Shown: positions 31,145-40,031, numbered from the stretch's first letter. The stretch is DNA of 64,000 nt from Micromonospora polyrhachis (GCF_014203835.1 NZ_JACHJW010000001.1:2317176-2381175); one strand, 5' to 3'. The notes: generated by a model not told the origin, from the sequence alone. Translations and numbers: made by a program.

Positions 31145-31217
31145 AGCCCCCTTACGGAATCGAACCGTAGACCTTCTCCTTACCATGGAGACGCTCTGCC
31201 GACTGAGCTAAGGGGGC
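31145..31217 (-). tRNA. thrT: tRNA-Thr (GGT)
   Basis: Acceptor GCCCCCT/AGGGGGC, anticodon stem TCTCC/GGAGA with loop ATGGTAA (anticodon GGT), T arm GTTCGATT, discriminator T. No CCA encoded. 27 bp upstream of tRNA-Met, likely one transcript with rpmG. Confidence 0.95.
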
Positions 31218-31249
31218 TTGCGCGATCTCCCGGAGGCCGCGCAGAGGTA

Positions 31250-31278
31250 AGAGTACACGGCACCCCGCCAGAGGTGAA
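31250..31278 (-). promoter_or_regulatory. Promoter of tRNA-Thr/tRNA-Met
   Basis: TTCACC (31273-31278), 17 bp, TACTCT (31250-31255) on the minus strand; the start point near 31243 would lie about 26 bp before tRNA-Thr. Confidence 0.65.
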
Positions 31279-31322
31279 ATCAGATCCCGCACAGGTCTTC
31301 GACCAGGGACTCCGGCTCCCGA

Positions 31323-33851
31323 TCAGGGCACCGCCCGCAACCGGCGTACGTCGCCGTTCAGCAGCGACTCCGGCTCCAGTTGCGCGCCGAGCCATGCCTC
31401 CAACCGCTCGTACGACAGCGGACGGCTGAACAGGAAGCCCTGCCCGATCTGACATCCGATGTCCTGGAGCAGCTCGAGCGTCAACTCGCTCTCCACCCCC
31501 TCGGCCACCACGGTCAGCCCGAACTGCTGGGCCAACGTAACCACCGCGTTGACGATCGCCAGGTCCCCCGGATCGGTCGCCATCCCCTGCACGAAGGAAC
31601 GGTCGACCTTGATCTCGTGCACCGGCAATCGGCGCAGGTGGGACAGGGACGAGTGGCCGGTGCCGAAGTCGTCCACGGAGAGCCGTACCCCGATGTCCCG
31701 CAACCGGCGCAGGGTGGGCATCGGCCGGTTGGTGCCGTCGAGCACCCCGGTCTCGGTGATCTCGAAGGTGAGCCGGTCGGGCGGGACGTCGTACTCCTCC
31801 AGCAGCTCCCGTACCCGATTTGGGAAATGCTGGTCGGTGAGGGTCCGGGCGGAAAGGTTGACCGCCACGGCCAGCGGCTGGTCGGCGACCATCCAGTCCC
31901 GGCTGCGGCGTAGCCCCTCGCGGAGCACCGCCTCGGTCAGCCGGCCGAGCTGGCCGGTGTGCTCGGCGACCGCGACGAAGTCCTCCGGGGCAACCGCGCC
32001 GTGCGCCGGGTGCTCCCAGCGGGCCAGACACTCCACCCCGACCAGCCGCCGGTCGCCGAGGGTGACCTTGGGTTGGAAGTAGACCTCCAGCTCGCCTCGG
32101 TCCAGAGCCCGGGTCAGGTCACCGGCCAGGCCGAGCCGGCGCATCGACCGCGATTCCAGGGCCGGGTTGAACAGTTGGATGCTGCCCGGGGTCGACTTGG
32201 CCGCGGTGGCGGCCAGGTCGACCCGCTGGAGCAGGATCGCCGGGTCACTACCGTGGTCCGGGTGTACGGCGACCCCCACCGCCGTGTCGACGTCGAGGGT
32301 CAGGGCGTCGAAGACCATCTGGTCGCGGATCTGTTCCCGTAGCTCGCCGGCGAGCGTCATCGCGACCTCGACACTCTCCACCCGCAGGGTCACCACGAAC
32401 TCGTCACTCCCCACCCGGCCCACGAGGGAGCCGGATGGGGCGCTGGCGCGTAGCCGGTTCGCCACCTCGACGAGCACCTTGTCGCCGGCCGCGTGCCCCA
32501 GCGACTCGTTGACCTGGCGGAGCGCGTCGACGTCGAAGAGCAGGACGGCCACCATCTCGCCCGGTGCGCGTACCCGAACCGCCTCCTCCAGGGCGGCGCT
32601 GATCCGTCGGCGGTTGGGGAGGTTCGTCAACCCGTCGTGATAGGCGTCGTAGCGCAGTCGGTCGACAAGCCGGGAGTTCTCCAGCGCGACCGCCGCGTGT
32701 GCGGCGATCGTCTCGACGATCGGCACGTCACCCGGCTTGAAGTGGCCGATGTCACCGAGCCGGTTGACCACCTCCAGAGAACCGATCACCGCCTGGCCGG
32801 ACCGCAACGGGGCGACGATGACGTCCTTCACGTCACTTTGTCGTAACGCACTCCGTAGCTCCTCGTCACCATCGAGGAACCGGCCGACGGCGACCGTCCG
32901 CCGTTCCTCCCGAGCCTTCTCCCGGGCTCTCGCTGGCGTCCGAGCGAAGTCGAGCAACCCCGGATCGTCGACCCGGGCGGTGAGCAGCACCTCCGGGTGG
33001 CGGCCCTGGGCCGGCAGCCAGAGGGTGGCGTACTCGGCCTGCATCAGGGCCCGGATCCGACCGAGCATCGAATCGGCCAGTGTGCCGTTCTGGCCGCTCT
33101 CGGTCATCGCCCGGGTCAGCTCGTACATGTCGGCGAGCGTGTTGTGCTGCCGGAAGAATCGGGCGTACGACCGGTAGATGAGCATCAGGGCGCCAGCGAG
33201 GGTCAGCAGTAGCAATGCTGACCACCCGGTTGATTCCAGGCAGATCAGGATCACCAGCCCCACCGACGCGTTCGCGGCAGCGATGAGCAGGCCGGACCCG
33301 GCGCTACGGATCACCTCGCCACCCGCCTGCGGCCCCTGCATGATCGTGATGACGCCGGCGACGGCCACCAGGGTTACCAGGGTGTTGGTGCCGACGACGA
33401 GCAGAAGCGTGGCCCAGGTGCCGGGTCCCACATCCTCGATTGCTGGCATCGCTACCAGGACGAGGCAGGCCAGCGATGTCGCCGCGGCCGTCTTGGCGAC
33501 GTTGAACCACAGCTTGGCGGCGGGCAACCGGCGGCGCACCTGGGTGATCAATGAGCCGACCGTGCAGATGAGCACGACGGTCAACGGCGGCAGGTAGAAC
33601 ATCGCGAGGATCAACGGAATCTCGTTGATCGTGATGGTGAAGCCCTGCCGCCGGATGATGATGTGCAGAACGGGAAACTCTACAAGGACGAAGAGCCCAA
33701 GAAAAAGGACGGCCACCCATGGGCCGAATGGCTCAGCGTCGCCCCCGACCAGGGCAAGAACCACCGACCAGACAACCGCCAGCATGGCCAGCGGGCCAGT
33801 AATCAACCAAGAAACTTCAGAAGGTCGTCGTGGTGGCTGACGCTTGGCCAT
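31323..33851 (-). CDS. Membrane GAF-GGDEF-EAL protein (c-di-GMP turnover)
   Basis: 842 residues. About six membrane helices in the first 215 residues, a GAF-like sensor (about 245-390), a GGDEF domain (about 395-560) and an EAL domain (about 580-830). The GGDEF signature is altered to GSDEF, so cyclase activity is doubtful. The EAL domain keeps what a phosphodiesterase needs: ECLARW, NLSARTL, EITETG, DDFGTGHSSL, IKVDRSF, EGVE and QGFLFSRP. So it is probably a c-di-GMP phosphodiesterase with a regulatory GGDEF. ATG start with GGGAG. A small membrane protein lies 46 bp upstream on the same strand. Confidence 0.93.
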   Translation of the reverse strand: MAKRQPPRRPSEVSWLITGPLAMLAVVWSVVLALVGGDAEPFGPWVAVLFLGLFVLVEFPVLHIIIRRQGFTITINEIPLILAMFYLPPLTVVLICTVGSLITQVRRRLPAAKLWFNVAKTAAATSLACLVLVAMPAIEDVGPGTWATLLLVVGTNTLVTLVAVAGVITIMQGPQAGGEVIRSAGSGLLIAAANASVGLVILICLESTGWSALLLLTLAGALMLIYRSYARFFRQHNTLADMYELTRAMTESGQNGTLADSMLGRIRALMQAEYATLWLPAQGRHPEVLLTARVDDPGLLDFARTPARAREKAREERRTVAVGRFLDGDEELRSALRQSDVKDVIVAPLRSGQAVIGSLEVVNRLGDIGHFKPGDVPIVETIAAHAAVALENSRLVDRLRYDAYHDGLTNLPNRRRISAALEEAVRVRAPGEMVAVLLFDVDALRQVNESLGHAAGDKVLVEVANRLRASAPSGSLVGRVGSDEFVVTLRVESVEVAMTLAGELREQIRDQMVFDALTLDVDTAVGVAVHPDHGSDPAILLQRVDLAATAAKSTPGSIQLFNPALESRSMRRLGLAGDLTRALDRGELEVYFQPKVTLGDRRLVGVECLARWEHPAHGAVAPEDFVAVAEHTGQLGRLTEAVLREGLRRSRDWMVADQPLAVAVNLSARTLTDQHFPNRVRELLEEYDVPPDRLTFEITETGVLDGTNRPMPTLRRLRDIGVRLSVDDFGTGHSSLSHLRRLPVHEIKVDRSFVQGMATDPGDLAIVNAVVTLAQQFGLTVVAEGVESELTLELLQDIGCQIGQGFLFSRPLSYERLEAWLGAQLEPESLLNGDVRRLRAVP

Positions 33852-33897
33852 GCCGCTCCCATGGGTTGGCCGCCCATCCCGTCAGAGGCGCGGAATC

Positions 33898-34086
33898 CTA
33901 GGTCCAGTCGAATCCGTCGGTGGTCAGGTTTCCGCCGGAGTCCGCACCACTGGCTACTGCGAGTTGCTGGCCAGCACCCTGACCATCAGCACCGCTGAAA
34001 CCGTAGCTGACGGCGAAGAGGCCGCCCACGAGCGCTACGAGCGCCATGGCAGAGCCGAAGCGTCGACTTAGCCTCCATGCAGGCAT
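33898..34086 (-). CDS. Small single-helix membrane or exported peptide, unknown
   Basis: 62 residues, MPAWRLSRRFGSAMALVALV with one hydrophobic segment (about residues 13-33) after a basic N-terminus, then a polar Gly/Asp tail ending DGFDWT. GGGAG lies 6 nt before the ATG. It precedes the GGDEF-EAL gene by 46 bp on the same strand, so they may be co-transcribed; a functional link is only inferred. A perfect TATAAT lies about 205 bp upstream. Confidence 0.55.
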   Translation of the reverse strand: MPAWRLSRRFGSAMALVALVGGLFAVSYGFSGADGQGAGQQLAVASGADSGGNLTTDGFDWT

Positions 34087-34290
34087 CTGCTGCTCCCGTC
34101 CAGTTGGCGAAGAGGTGGTAGAGGTTCCATGATGGTGCCACAGTCGACGGAGGCAGCAAAGCGACAGCAGGCACTGGAGGCCCCTCGCCGGCCAAGTTCA
34201 ATCGCTGGAATTGCGTCGACTTCCGATGCTGTAAGCAACTATGGACGCTGACGGATACCCATCTGGCTACCCAGACCGCACAATCCGACG

Positions 34291-34320
34291 ATTATAGCAA
34301 ATCATGCTTACCACCTCGAA
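34291..34320 (-). promoter_or_regulatory. Candidate promoter with perfect TATAAT
   Basis: On the minus strand TATAAT (34291-34296), preceded by TGC; an 18-bp spacer leads to a weak -35 TTCGAG (34315-34320). It points at the 62-residue peptide and GGDEF-EAL genes and would give a leader of about 200 nt. Confidence 0.4.
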
Positions 34321-34624
34321 TCCTACTGTCCACAGTTTACCGTCGAATCCCCCATTGCTTACCTAATCCCTTAATCGGTGCATATCCCTATATTCACCGC
34401 GTTCGCGAGCGCCTCTCGCCTCGTCCACGAGCGACGATATCTACGCAATGCCCCGCATGTCTGGCCGCCAGCAGAGCTTAGGCGGTGGGGCCGACATTCC
34501 AACCAAGATCAGCGTCTCGCCCCGTACGGCTCCCGGCCCAGCGTCATCTGGCACGCCCGACCCTCAATCGACCGGGAGCCAGAAGTTTTCCAGATGGCAA
34601 GTATTTCCATCACCGCTGGACGAT

Positions 34625-34691
34625 TGCCCGCCCGTCACAGGTCCGCTGTCTCGGATAAGTGCCCGCCCGTCACAGGTCCGCCGTCTCGGAT
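34625..34691. repeat. 32-bp direct repeat
   Basis: tgcccgcccgtcacaggtcc-type unit at 34625-34656 and 34660-34691, 31/32 identical, separated by 3 bp. It lies about 90 bp downstream of the metallohydrolase stop, in no gene. Confidence 0.8.
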
Positions 34692-34779
34692 GATCTCCAG
34701 CCCTGGTCGCCTCGGCAGGCACCGACGATCGAACGGCGCAGAGTCGTTGGGCCAACCCGAGGCCGTGCTGGCTGCCAGC

Positions 34780-35376
34780 TCAGGCGGACTCGCCGGGCAC
34801 CAGATACCGATAACCGTTGTCGGTCTCCTCCGCGAGCCAGCCGTTGACGCTACTGAGCCCCCGGTCGTTGATCTGCGCGTCGTGTATCGCGAACGCCCGG
34901 CTCGGGTTGACCGCCTTGACGAAGTCGATCGCCTCCGCCATCTTCAGCCACGACGCTTGAACTGGTACCAGGAGCGTCTCGACCGGCTGCTCGGGTACGT
35001 ACAGCGCATCGCCCGGATGGTAGGTCGTCCCATCGACGATATAGCCGAGGTTCGCACAGTCCGGTTGGCCACCATAAATCGGCGCATGCCGACCGCCGAC
35101 CGCTGCTACACGAAAGCCAGCAGCAGCGAACTCCTCCCCCGCTGGCACCCCGATGACCTCCAACTGCGGAAGGTCTGCCTCGACGGGAGCGTAGACGGGC
35201 ACGCCGAGACCGAGCAGGCGGAGAACGTCGATGTGGTCAGCGTGCTCGTGAGTCACCAGCACCGCATCCGCGCCGATCAGGGCGGCTGGCTCGCTCCAGA
35301 TCCCGGGATCGATGACAAGCACCCGGCCATCCTGCTCAAATCGTACGCATGCGTGGGTGTACTTGATGATCCGCAT
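34780..35376 (-). CDS. Metallo-beta-lactamase-fold hydrolase (UlaG-like)
   Basis: 198 residues, MRIIKYTHACVRFEQDGRVL. The zinc motif HEHADHID is intact (about residues 44-51), with later metal-site candidates GRHAP and the AIHD segment near residue 174. This belongs to the UlaG/MBL-fold metal-dependent hydrolases, whose substrates vary widely. The start has no clear ribosome-binding site; a TACGTT 8 nt before the ATG could be a -10 for a leaderless message. The frame is open 8 codons further up to a GTG at 35400. Confidence 0.85.
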   Translation of the reverse strand: MRIIKYTHACVRFEQDGRVLVIDPGIWSEPAALIGADAVLVTHEHADHIDVLRLLGLGVPVYAPVEADLPQLEVIGVPAGEEFAAAGFRVAAVGGRHAPIYGGQPDCANLGYIVDGTTYHPGDALYVPEQPVETLLVPVQASWLKMAEAIDFVKAVNPSRAFAIHDAQINDRGLSSVNGWLAEETDNGYRYLVPGESA

Positions 35377-35757
35377 GGCGTCACAACGTACGCCGACCAC
35401 ACCGCTTCGTACGCTGCCGGGCTTGCACCTCTGGTTTTGTCGGGCGGCGCTCGTACGACGGCGGTTCCGGCGAGCGGAGGCTGGCCCTGCCTGCCTGCCG
35501 GATCGGATCGGATCGGATCGGCAACGAAACGAACCGGCCTCCGGGGTACCTGGATCGACCTGCCCACCATCTCTACACAGCGAGTCGCAGACAACCGGAC
35601 CCGGCCGGATTCACCGGTGTCGTGCTGACCTGCCATTTCCCACTGTCTCAACAAGCCTGCTCAGTCAGCCACCCACCATCTGCCACTGCCCACAACTCCC
35701 ACCCGAAGTCCCGGCACTCCCTGGCTCCAGGTGCCTGAAGGAGGCAGGCTCCACCCC
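35377..35757. other. Intergenic region with ggatc microsatellite and repeat copy A
   Basis: 381 bp between divergent genes. It contains four head-to-tail ggatc units (35500-35519) and the first copy of a 50-bp repeat (35563-35613) whose partner lies at 36525-36574. No promoter is convincing. Confidence 0.5.
35563..35613. repeat. 50-bp imperfect direct repeat, copy A
   Basis: Shares about 80% identity with 36525-36574 in the same orientation, including cacagcgag, accgga and ggattca. The pair encloses the hypothetical gene 35758-36318. Confidence 0.6.
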
Positions 35758-36318
35758 GTGGAGAACACGCCCGAACTTGAGAGCCTCATCTCAGCTGCCA
35801 CTGGCCGGCTGCATGCGGGTGACACCCCGGCTCTCGCCTACGTACGCGTCGCCACGACCGGAGGCGACCTGCGCTTGACCGCGGTGGCGGTCTGCGTGGC
35901 AGGCGGCACCAGCCTCAGCGAGGCCCATCAGCGATTGTTGGAGTACAGCGAGCTTTTCGAAGAGGTCTCGCTCGGTGAAGAGAACATCATCGGGGAGGTC
36001 CTGGAGGTCGCGGGCTACTTCGATCACCGGGTCGAGTGGGACGAAGCTGGTACTGAGATCACGGAAGCGCTTCAGGAAGCGCTCAGGGCCGCTGGCCCGG
36101 CCCCGAGCGGTTTGGCTCACAACGTCTATAGACGGCTGACCGCAGGGGGACTGCGGCAAGCTTTCCTCTCAGTCGAAGCTCTGTGGAGTAGCGGCACGCC
36201 AGAGAACCCGCAGGTCTTCTGGGCTCACATGGCGAACGCCGCTCGTCTCCTGGGCGACAGCGTCGAACCAGGATTCGCCGAGGCCGCCCAGCGCTGTCAC
36301 GACCGGTCGCACAACTGA
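35758..36318 (+). CDS. Hypothetical protein, no family recognised
   Basis: 186 residues from the GTG at 35758 (VENTPELESLISAATGRLHA). GAAGGAGG lies 14 nt upstream, which is long but the only ribosome-binding site nearby; a GTG at 35731 has none. The sequence is soluble, acidic and helix-rich (LSEAHQRLLEYSELFEEVSL, TEITEALQEALRAA), with no membrane segment or known motif. It stands alone on the plus strand, enclosed by a 50-bp repeat pair and next to tRNA-Tyr, so it may be a strain-specific insertion. Confidence 0.6.
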   Translation: MENTPELESLISAATGRLHAGDTPALAYVRVATTGGDLRLTAVAVCVAGGTSLSEAHQRLLEYSELFEEVSLGEENIIGEVLEVAGYFDHRVEWDEAGTEITEALQEALRAAGPAPSGLAHNVYRRLTAGGLRQAFLSVEALWSSGTPENPQVFWAHMANAARLLGDSVEPGFAEAAQRCHDRSHN

Positions 36319-36524
36319 GATCATCCGAGCGAACCTTCGATCGCGGCCCGCTGAGCGGCCACCATCTGCCCCGCCCCAACCTTCACGCGGTCTACCCAGC
36401 AGCCGAGTCAGGGATGCTCACTCTCGTCGCGTCCTCATGCATGGTCTTGGACACGCCCCCCAAGATCCGCTGGACTTCCCATCTATCCCCTGTGCCTGAT
36501 GCATGCCTGCTGATCGCCGAAATT

Positions 36525-36574
36525 CCCACTATCGCCCACAGCGAGCCGTAGACGACCGGACTCGGCTGGATTCA
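36525..36574. repeat. 50-bp imperfect direct repeat, copy B
   Basis: Partner of 35563-35613, about 960 bp away, same orientation, about 80% identical. It ends 17 bp before the tRNA-Tyr terminator. Confidence 0.6.
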
Positions 36575-36591
36575 GGGGGACGAAACAAGAT

Positions 36592-36626
36592 CAGCCCCTG
36601 ACCGGCTTCACGCTGGTCAGGGGCTG
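36592..36626 (-). terminator. tRNA-Tyr terminator
   Basis: cagcccctgacc (36592-36603) pairs with ggtcaggggctg (36615-36626), loop 11 nt; on the minus strand it is followed by ATCTTGTTTC. It begins 11 bp after the tRNA. Confidence 0.8.
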
Positions 36627-36636
36627 TTTGTGCACC

Positions 36637-36720
36637 TGGTGGCGGGTAGAGGATTCGAACCTCTGTAGCTTTCGCGACGGATTTACAGTCCGCTCCCATT
36701 GGCCGCTCGGGCAACCCGCC
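36637..36720 (-). tRNA. tRNA-Tyr (GTA), CCA encoded
   Basis: Acceptor GGCGGGT/ACCCGCC, long variable arm (class II), anticodon stem GCGGA with loop CTGTAAA (anticodon GTA), T arm GTTCGAAT, discriminator A followed by an encoded CCA. The other three tRNAs here lack CCA. Confidence 0.96.
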
Positions 36721-36754
36721 TGGGCTTGCCACCGCATCTGCGGCAGCGGAAGCA

Positions 36755-36784
36755 AGAATAGCGGTTGCACCGGGCACCTGCGCA
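36755..36784 (-). promoter_or_regulatory. Candidate promoter of tRNA-Tyr
   Basis: TATTCT (36755-36760) on the minus strand with TGCGCA (36779-36784) 18 bp upstream; about 30 bp before the tRNA. The -35 match is weak. Confidence 0.45.
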
Positions 36785-36863
36785 AGCGGGTACGGTCGGC
36801 AGGATGTGCCGCCGCCCGGCGGTCCGGAAAATCTTCATATCGCCACACAGCAGGAGCATGATC

Positions 36864-37358
36864 ATGGCAGCCAACCCGTCGTTCGACATCGTCAGCAAGG
36901 TCGACCGGCAGGAGGTCGACAACGCCCTCCGTCAGACGGAGAAGGAGCTCTCCACGCGCTTCGACTTCCGGGGCACTGGGGCTCAGATCTCCTGGTCGGG
37001 CGAGGAAGCGATCAGTCTCCAGGCCGAGACGGAGGACCGAGCCAAGGCCGCTCTGGAGGTCTTCAAGGAGAAGGTGGTCAAGCGGAACATCTCGCTGAAG
37101 TCGCTGGAGTCCGGCGACCCGCGCCCCTCGGGCAAGGGTTACAAGATCGACTGCAAGGTAATCCAGGGCATCGACTCGGAGAAGGCCAAGGCAATCAGCA
37201 AGAAGATCCGTGATGAGGGGCCGAAGGGCGTACAGGCCCAGATCCAGGGCGACCAGCTTCGCGTCACGGGCAAGAAGAAGGACGACCTCCAGGCGGTCAT
37301 CGCCCTGCTCAAGGGTGCTGACTTCGGGGTCGCCCTACAGTTCACCAACTACCGCTAA
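36864..37358 (+). CDS. YajQ family nucleotide-binding protein
   Basis: 164 residues, start ATG 36864 with AGGAG 7 nt upstream ([20 protein letters not shown]); the longer frame from 36765 crosses the tRNA promoter and is rejected. Whole family pattern: [51 protein letters not shown]. YajQ proteins have been described as c-di-GMP-binding effectors in Xanthomonas; here it lies 3 kb from a GGDEF-EAL protein, which is suggestive but no more. Confidence 0.95.
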   Translation: MAANPSFDIVSKVDRQEVDNALRQTEKELSTRFDFRGTGAQISWSGEEAISLQAETEDRAKAALEVFKEKVVKRNISLKSLESGDPRPSGKGYKIDCKVIQGIDSEKAKAISKKIRDEGPKGVQAQIQGDQLRVTGKKKDDLQAVIALLKGADFGVALQFTNYR

Positions 37359-37368
37359 CAGCGCTTCC

Positions 37369-37426
37369 GCCCGCCGCGGGAAGCGTGACTGCACGCCGAG
37401 CGGCAGCCACCCTTCCCGCGGCGGGC
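37369..37426. terminator. Bidirectional terminator between yajQ and an MFS gene
   Basis: gcccgccgcgggaag (37369-37383) and its exact complement (37412-37426) form a 15-bp stem, centred in the 83 bp between two convergent genes. Confidence 0.85.
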
Positions 37427-37441
37427 AGTAACACATGAGCG

Positions 37442-38716
37442 CTACGCCGCCTCGGTGGCGAGCACCTGCTCCATCCGTACGGCTGCTCTCTTCTCCGCGC
37501 GGGAGATCGAACCGGTCGGCAACGCCGCCACCACAGCGGCCACGGCGACGGACGCGCCGGCGAAGAGGAACGCCCACGATACGCCGCCGGCATGATCCAC
37601 GATCAGGCCTGCCACCGATCCTCCGGCCGCGCTCGCCCCTACCGCCATGGTGACGACCCAGGTGTACGCCTCGTTCAGCATGCTGACCGGCGCGATCCGC
37701 CCGACCATCATGTTCTCCAGGGTCAGCGCCGGAGCGATGGCCGCGCCACCGAGGACGAGGGCGAAGCCCAGCGCGATCGGATGCGGCATCGCGGCGAAGA
37801 CCGCGAAGCTGACGGCTACCGAGCCGAGGAACCAGGCGAACTGGCGGGCCATGTTCGCCGCCGGTTTACGGGTACCGAACCAGAGGCCCCCGACTGCGCT
37901 GCCCGTACCCCAGATGGCGAGCAGGATGCCGGCGAGGCTTTCCGCGTCGCCACCTCCGTTGTACGCCTTGGCGTACGCCGGAACGGTCACCCCGGCCGCC
38001 CCGAATGCGACGCCGAGGCCGGCAACGCAGAGCAGCAGGGCCTTGAAGCCCTCCACCCGGAGCGGGCCGAGCCCCCGGGCCTGGTCGTGGGTCGGGTGTG
38101 GCCGCCAGCCTCGCATCGTCTGGCCAAGGGCGACGGCTATCGTGCCGACCAGGGTCACCACGGCGGCCCCGAGTAGGGCGGCTGCCGCATCGGCAACCAG
38201 GACGAAGACTGCCACCAGCAGCGGGCCGAGTACGAAGACCACTTCGAAGAGCGAGGTCTCGGCGGCCAGCGCCGCGTTGCGCAGGGCGTACCGTCCGGTC
38301 TTGGGGTCGGTGAGGTCGTTCCAGGCGCCTCGGATCGCGGCGGTCAGCGGCGGGTACGTCGCACCGGCGATCCCCGAGGCGACGTAGATGATCGAGATGT
38401 TGTCCGCTCCTGCGCGGCTGGCGAGCAGTAGTCCGACCAGCGCGAACGGATGTGCCACCGCCGTGACCAGGAGTACGGGAGTGGGCCCGACCCGGTCGGC
38501 GATCCGTCCGGCGATAGGGCTCAGTACGGCACCCGCCAGCGCGTATATGCCTCCGGCTACGGCGGCGAGCGAGTATCGTCCGGTGACTTTCTCGACGACC
38601 AGCAGCAGGGCCAGCGGGGTCATGCCGATGCCGAGCCGGGCGATAATGCCGGTGATCAGCAGCATGGGCGCACCGGGGATGCGCCAAACTCCCAGGTACT
38701 GACGAAGCGCGGCCAC
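37442..38716 (-). CDS. MFS transporter
   Basis: 424 residues with about 12 hydrophobic helices. The loop 2-3 motif reads [15 protein letters not shown] (family form GxLaDrxGrr), and the central cytoplasmic loop is [20 protein letters not shown]. No specificity can be read; it resembles uncharacterised actinobacterial exporters. GTG start. It lies downstream of an AI-2E-type permease on the same strand (217-bp gap). Confidence 0.88.
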   Translation of the reverse strand: MAALRQYLGVWRIPGAPMLLITGIIARLGIGMTPLALLLVVEKVTGRYSLAAVAGGIYALAGAVLSPIAGRIADRVGPTPVLLVTAVAHPFALVGLLLASRAGADNISIIYVASGIAGATYPPLTAAIRGAWNDLTDPKTGRYALRNAALAAETSLFEVVFVLGPLLVAVFVLVADAAAALLGAAVVTLVGTIAVALGQTMRGWRPHPTHDQARGLGPLRVEGFKALLLCVAGLGVAFGAAGVTVPAYAKAYNGGGDAESLAGILLAIWGTGSAVGGLWFGTRKPAANMARQFAWFLGSVAVSFAVFAAMPHPIALGFALVLGGAAIAPALTLENMMVGRIAPVSMLNEAYTWVVTMAVGASAAGGSVAGLIVDHAGGVSWAFLFAGASVAVAAVVAALPTGSISRAEKRAAVRMEQVLATEAA

Positions 38717-38847
38717 GAAGGCGCCCCCTTGGGACGGTAATGGGTGGAAGACCTGCCGACCCTAACGTCGGACGGCTGGCGCGCGAACAGGTTTCGCACC
38801 CGTGGTGCGGCGTCTCACAGCAGTGACAGCGGCAGGTCGAGCCGCAT

Positions 38848-38944
38848 CGTCGCATGGTCTCGTCCTATCTCAGACCATGGCGTCGCACGATCTCGCCCCA
38901 CCTCAGAGCGTGGCGTCGAACAATTTCGTCGCCTCAGGGCATGG
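38848..38944. repeat. 33-bp tandem repeat x3 at the 3' end of the AI-2E permease gene
   Basis: Units at 38848-38880, 38881-38913 and 38914-38944, each starting cgtcg and ending (c)atgg or cgtgg with a central ctcag. The third unit covers the stop codon (38934-38936). Confidence 0.75.
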
Positions 38945-40031
38945 CGGGCAGTTCTGCGGACTGTGTCCCGCCGCGGTGTCGTAGTAGCACGGCCCCCGAC
39001 CGGTACAGGACCGCCAGAATGGGCACCGCGATAACCGCGCCGATGATTCCCGCCAGCAGCGTCCCGGCGGTGACCGCCAGCAGCACCGGGGCCGGGTGCA
39101 GGCGTAATGCCCGGCCGACGATGAGCGGTTCCAGCAGGTTCCCTTCGAGTTGTTGGACGGCGATGACTGCAATGAGTACGAGCAGCGCCTCGGTGGGGCC
39201 GTTGGCGACCAGGGCCACCAGCACGGCCGCAGCACCCGCGACCGTGGCACCCACGATGGGAATGAAGCCGCCGACGAAGGTCAGCAGGGCGAGCGGACCG
39301 ACCAACGGCACCCCGATCAGCAGCAGGGCGATGCCGACTCCGATGCCGTCCACCGCCGCAACGACCATCTGCCCGACGATGTAGCGGCTCAGCGTCGCCC
39401 AACCGACCTGTCCCGCCTCGGCGACGGAATTCCGTCGCCGGTCGGGGAAGATCCGCAGGAACCACTGCCACATCCTGTCCCCGTCCTTGAGTAGGAAGAA
39501 GAGCAGGACGATGGCGAGCAGGACGCCGCCGAGCGCGGCGATGGTGCTTTGGGCGGCTGCGGCCGGATCGACGTCGGCGCTCGTCACGTACTGCCGGACC
39601 GCCTGTGCGAGGGAGTCGATCTGTTTGCCGCTCACTGGTAGCGGCCCGTCAATGATCACCTGTCGGATTTCCCGTAGGCCGCTCGCCAGCGTGGAGCCCA
39701 GATCGGTGAACTGGGTAGCGACCTGGCTGGCCACTAGCACCACCACGCCGGCGATGATCCCCAGGAAGGCGAGCACGGTGATCAGGGCGGCCAGGCTTCT
39801 GGGCAGACGCAGCCTGCGGAGCAGCCGGCACACCGGGTTGAGCAGCGCGGCGAGGAGTAGAGCACCGGCCACCGCCACCGACAGCGCGGTCACTGCCGTG
39901 AGCAGTCGGCCGAGCAGGTACATGGCCGCAACCACGGCCACCAGGCAGAGGCTGTAGAGGGCGACGACCCGCAGTAACCATGGCACCGCGTGCCATGCGC
40001 TTCGACACCGCTCGGCGGCCTCCGACACCAC
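38934..40031 (-). CDS. AI-2E family transporter (TqsA/PerM-like permease)
   Basis: 365 residues, about eight helices. Characteristic segments are SLAALITVLAFLGIIAGVVV, LLFFLLKDGDRMWQWFLRIF, the FVGGFIPIVGATVAGAAAVL region and QQLEGNLLEPLIVGRALRLH. I choose the GTG at 40029-40031 (VVSEAAERCRSAWHAV) because AGGAAG lies 7 nt upstream; the GTG at 40061 has no such box. Substrate unknown; the family includes autoinducer-2 and Na+ exporters. Confidence 0.88.
   Translation of the reverse strand: MVSEAAERCRSAWHAVPWLLRVVALYSLCLVAVVAAMYLLGRLLTAVTALSVAVAGALLLAALLNPVCRLLRRLRLPRSLAALITVLAFLGIIAGVVVLVASQVATQFTDLGSTLASGLREIRQVIIDGPLPVSGKQIDSLAQAVRQYVTSADVDPAAAAQSTIAALGGVLLAIVLLFFLLKDGDRMWQWFLRIFPDRRRNSVAEAGQVGWATLSRYIVGQMVVAAVDGIGVGIALLLIGVPLVGPLALLTFVGGFIPIVGATVAGAAAVLVALVANGPTEALLVLIAVIAVQQLEGNLLEPLIVGRALRLHPAPVLLAVTAGTLLAGIIGAVIAVPILAVLYRSGAVLLRHRGGTQSAELPAMP

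Larger units (their letters stand above)
34087..34779. other. AT-richer intergenic region
   Basis: About 690 bp with no supported gene; open frames on both strands lack ribosome-binding sites or family similarity. The stretch 34230-34380 is visibly richer in AT than its surroundings. It carries the TATAAT promoter candidate (34291-34296) and a 32-bp direct repeat with one mismatch (34625-34656 and 34660-34691, period 35). Confidence 0.5.
36319..36636. other. Intergenic region before tRNA-Tyr 3' end
   Basis: 318 bp: nothing recognisable up to about 36520, then repeat copy B (36525-36574) and the tRNA-Tyr terminator (36592-36626). Confidence 0.5.

Noticed and set aside
34378-35628. A 416-codon plus-strand frame opposite the metallohydrolase
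   Set aside because: The minus-strand gene has an intact HEHADHID motif; the plus frame has nothing recognisable.
36637-36720. Integrative element attached at tRNA-Tyr
   Set aside because: No integrase, and no copy of the tRNA 3' end is seen within the window; only an unrelated 50-bp repeat pair is nearby.
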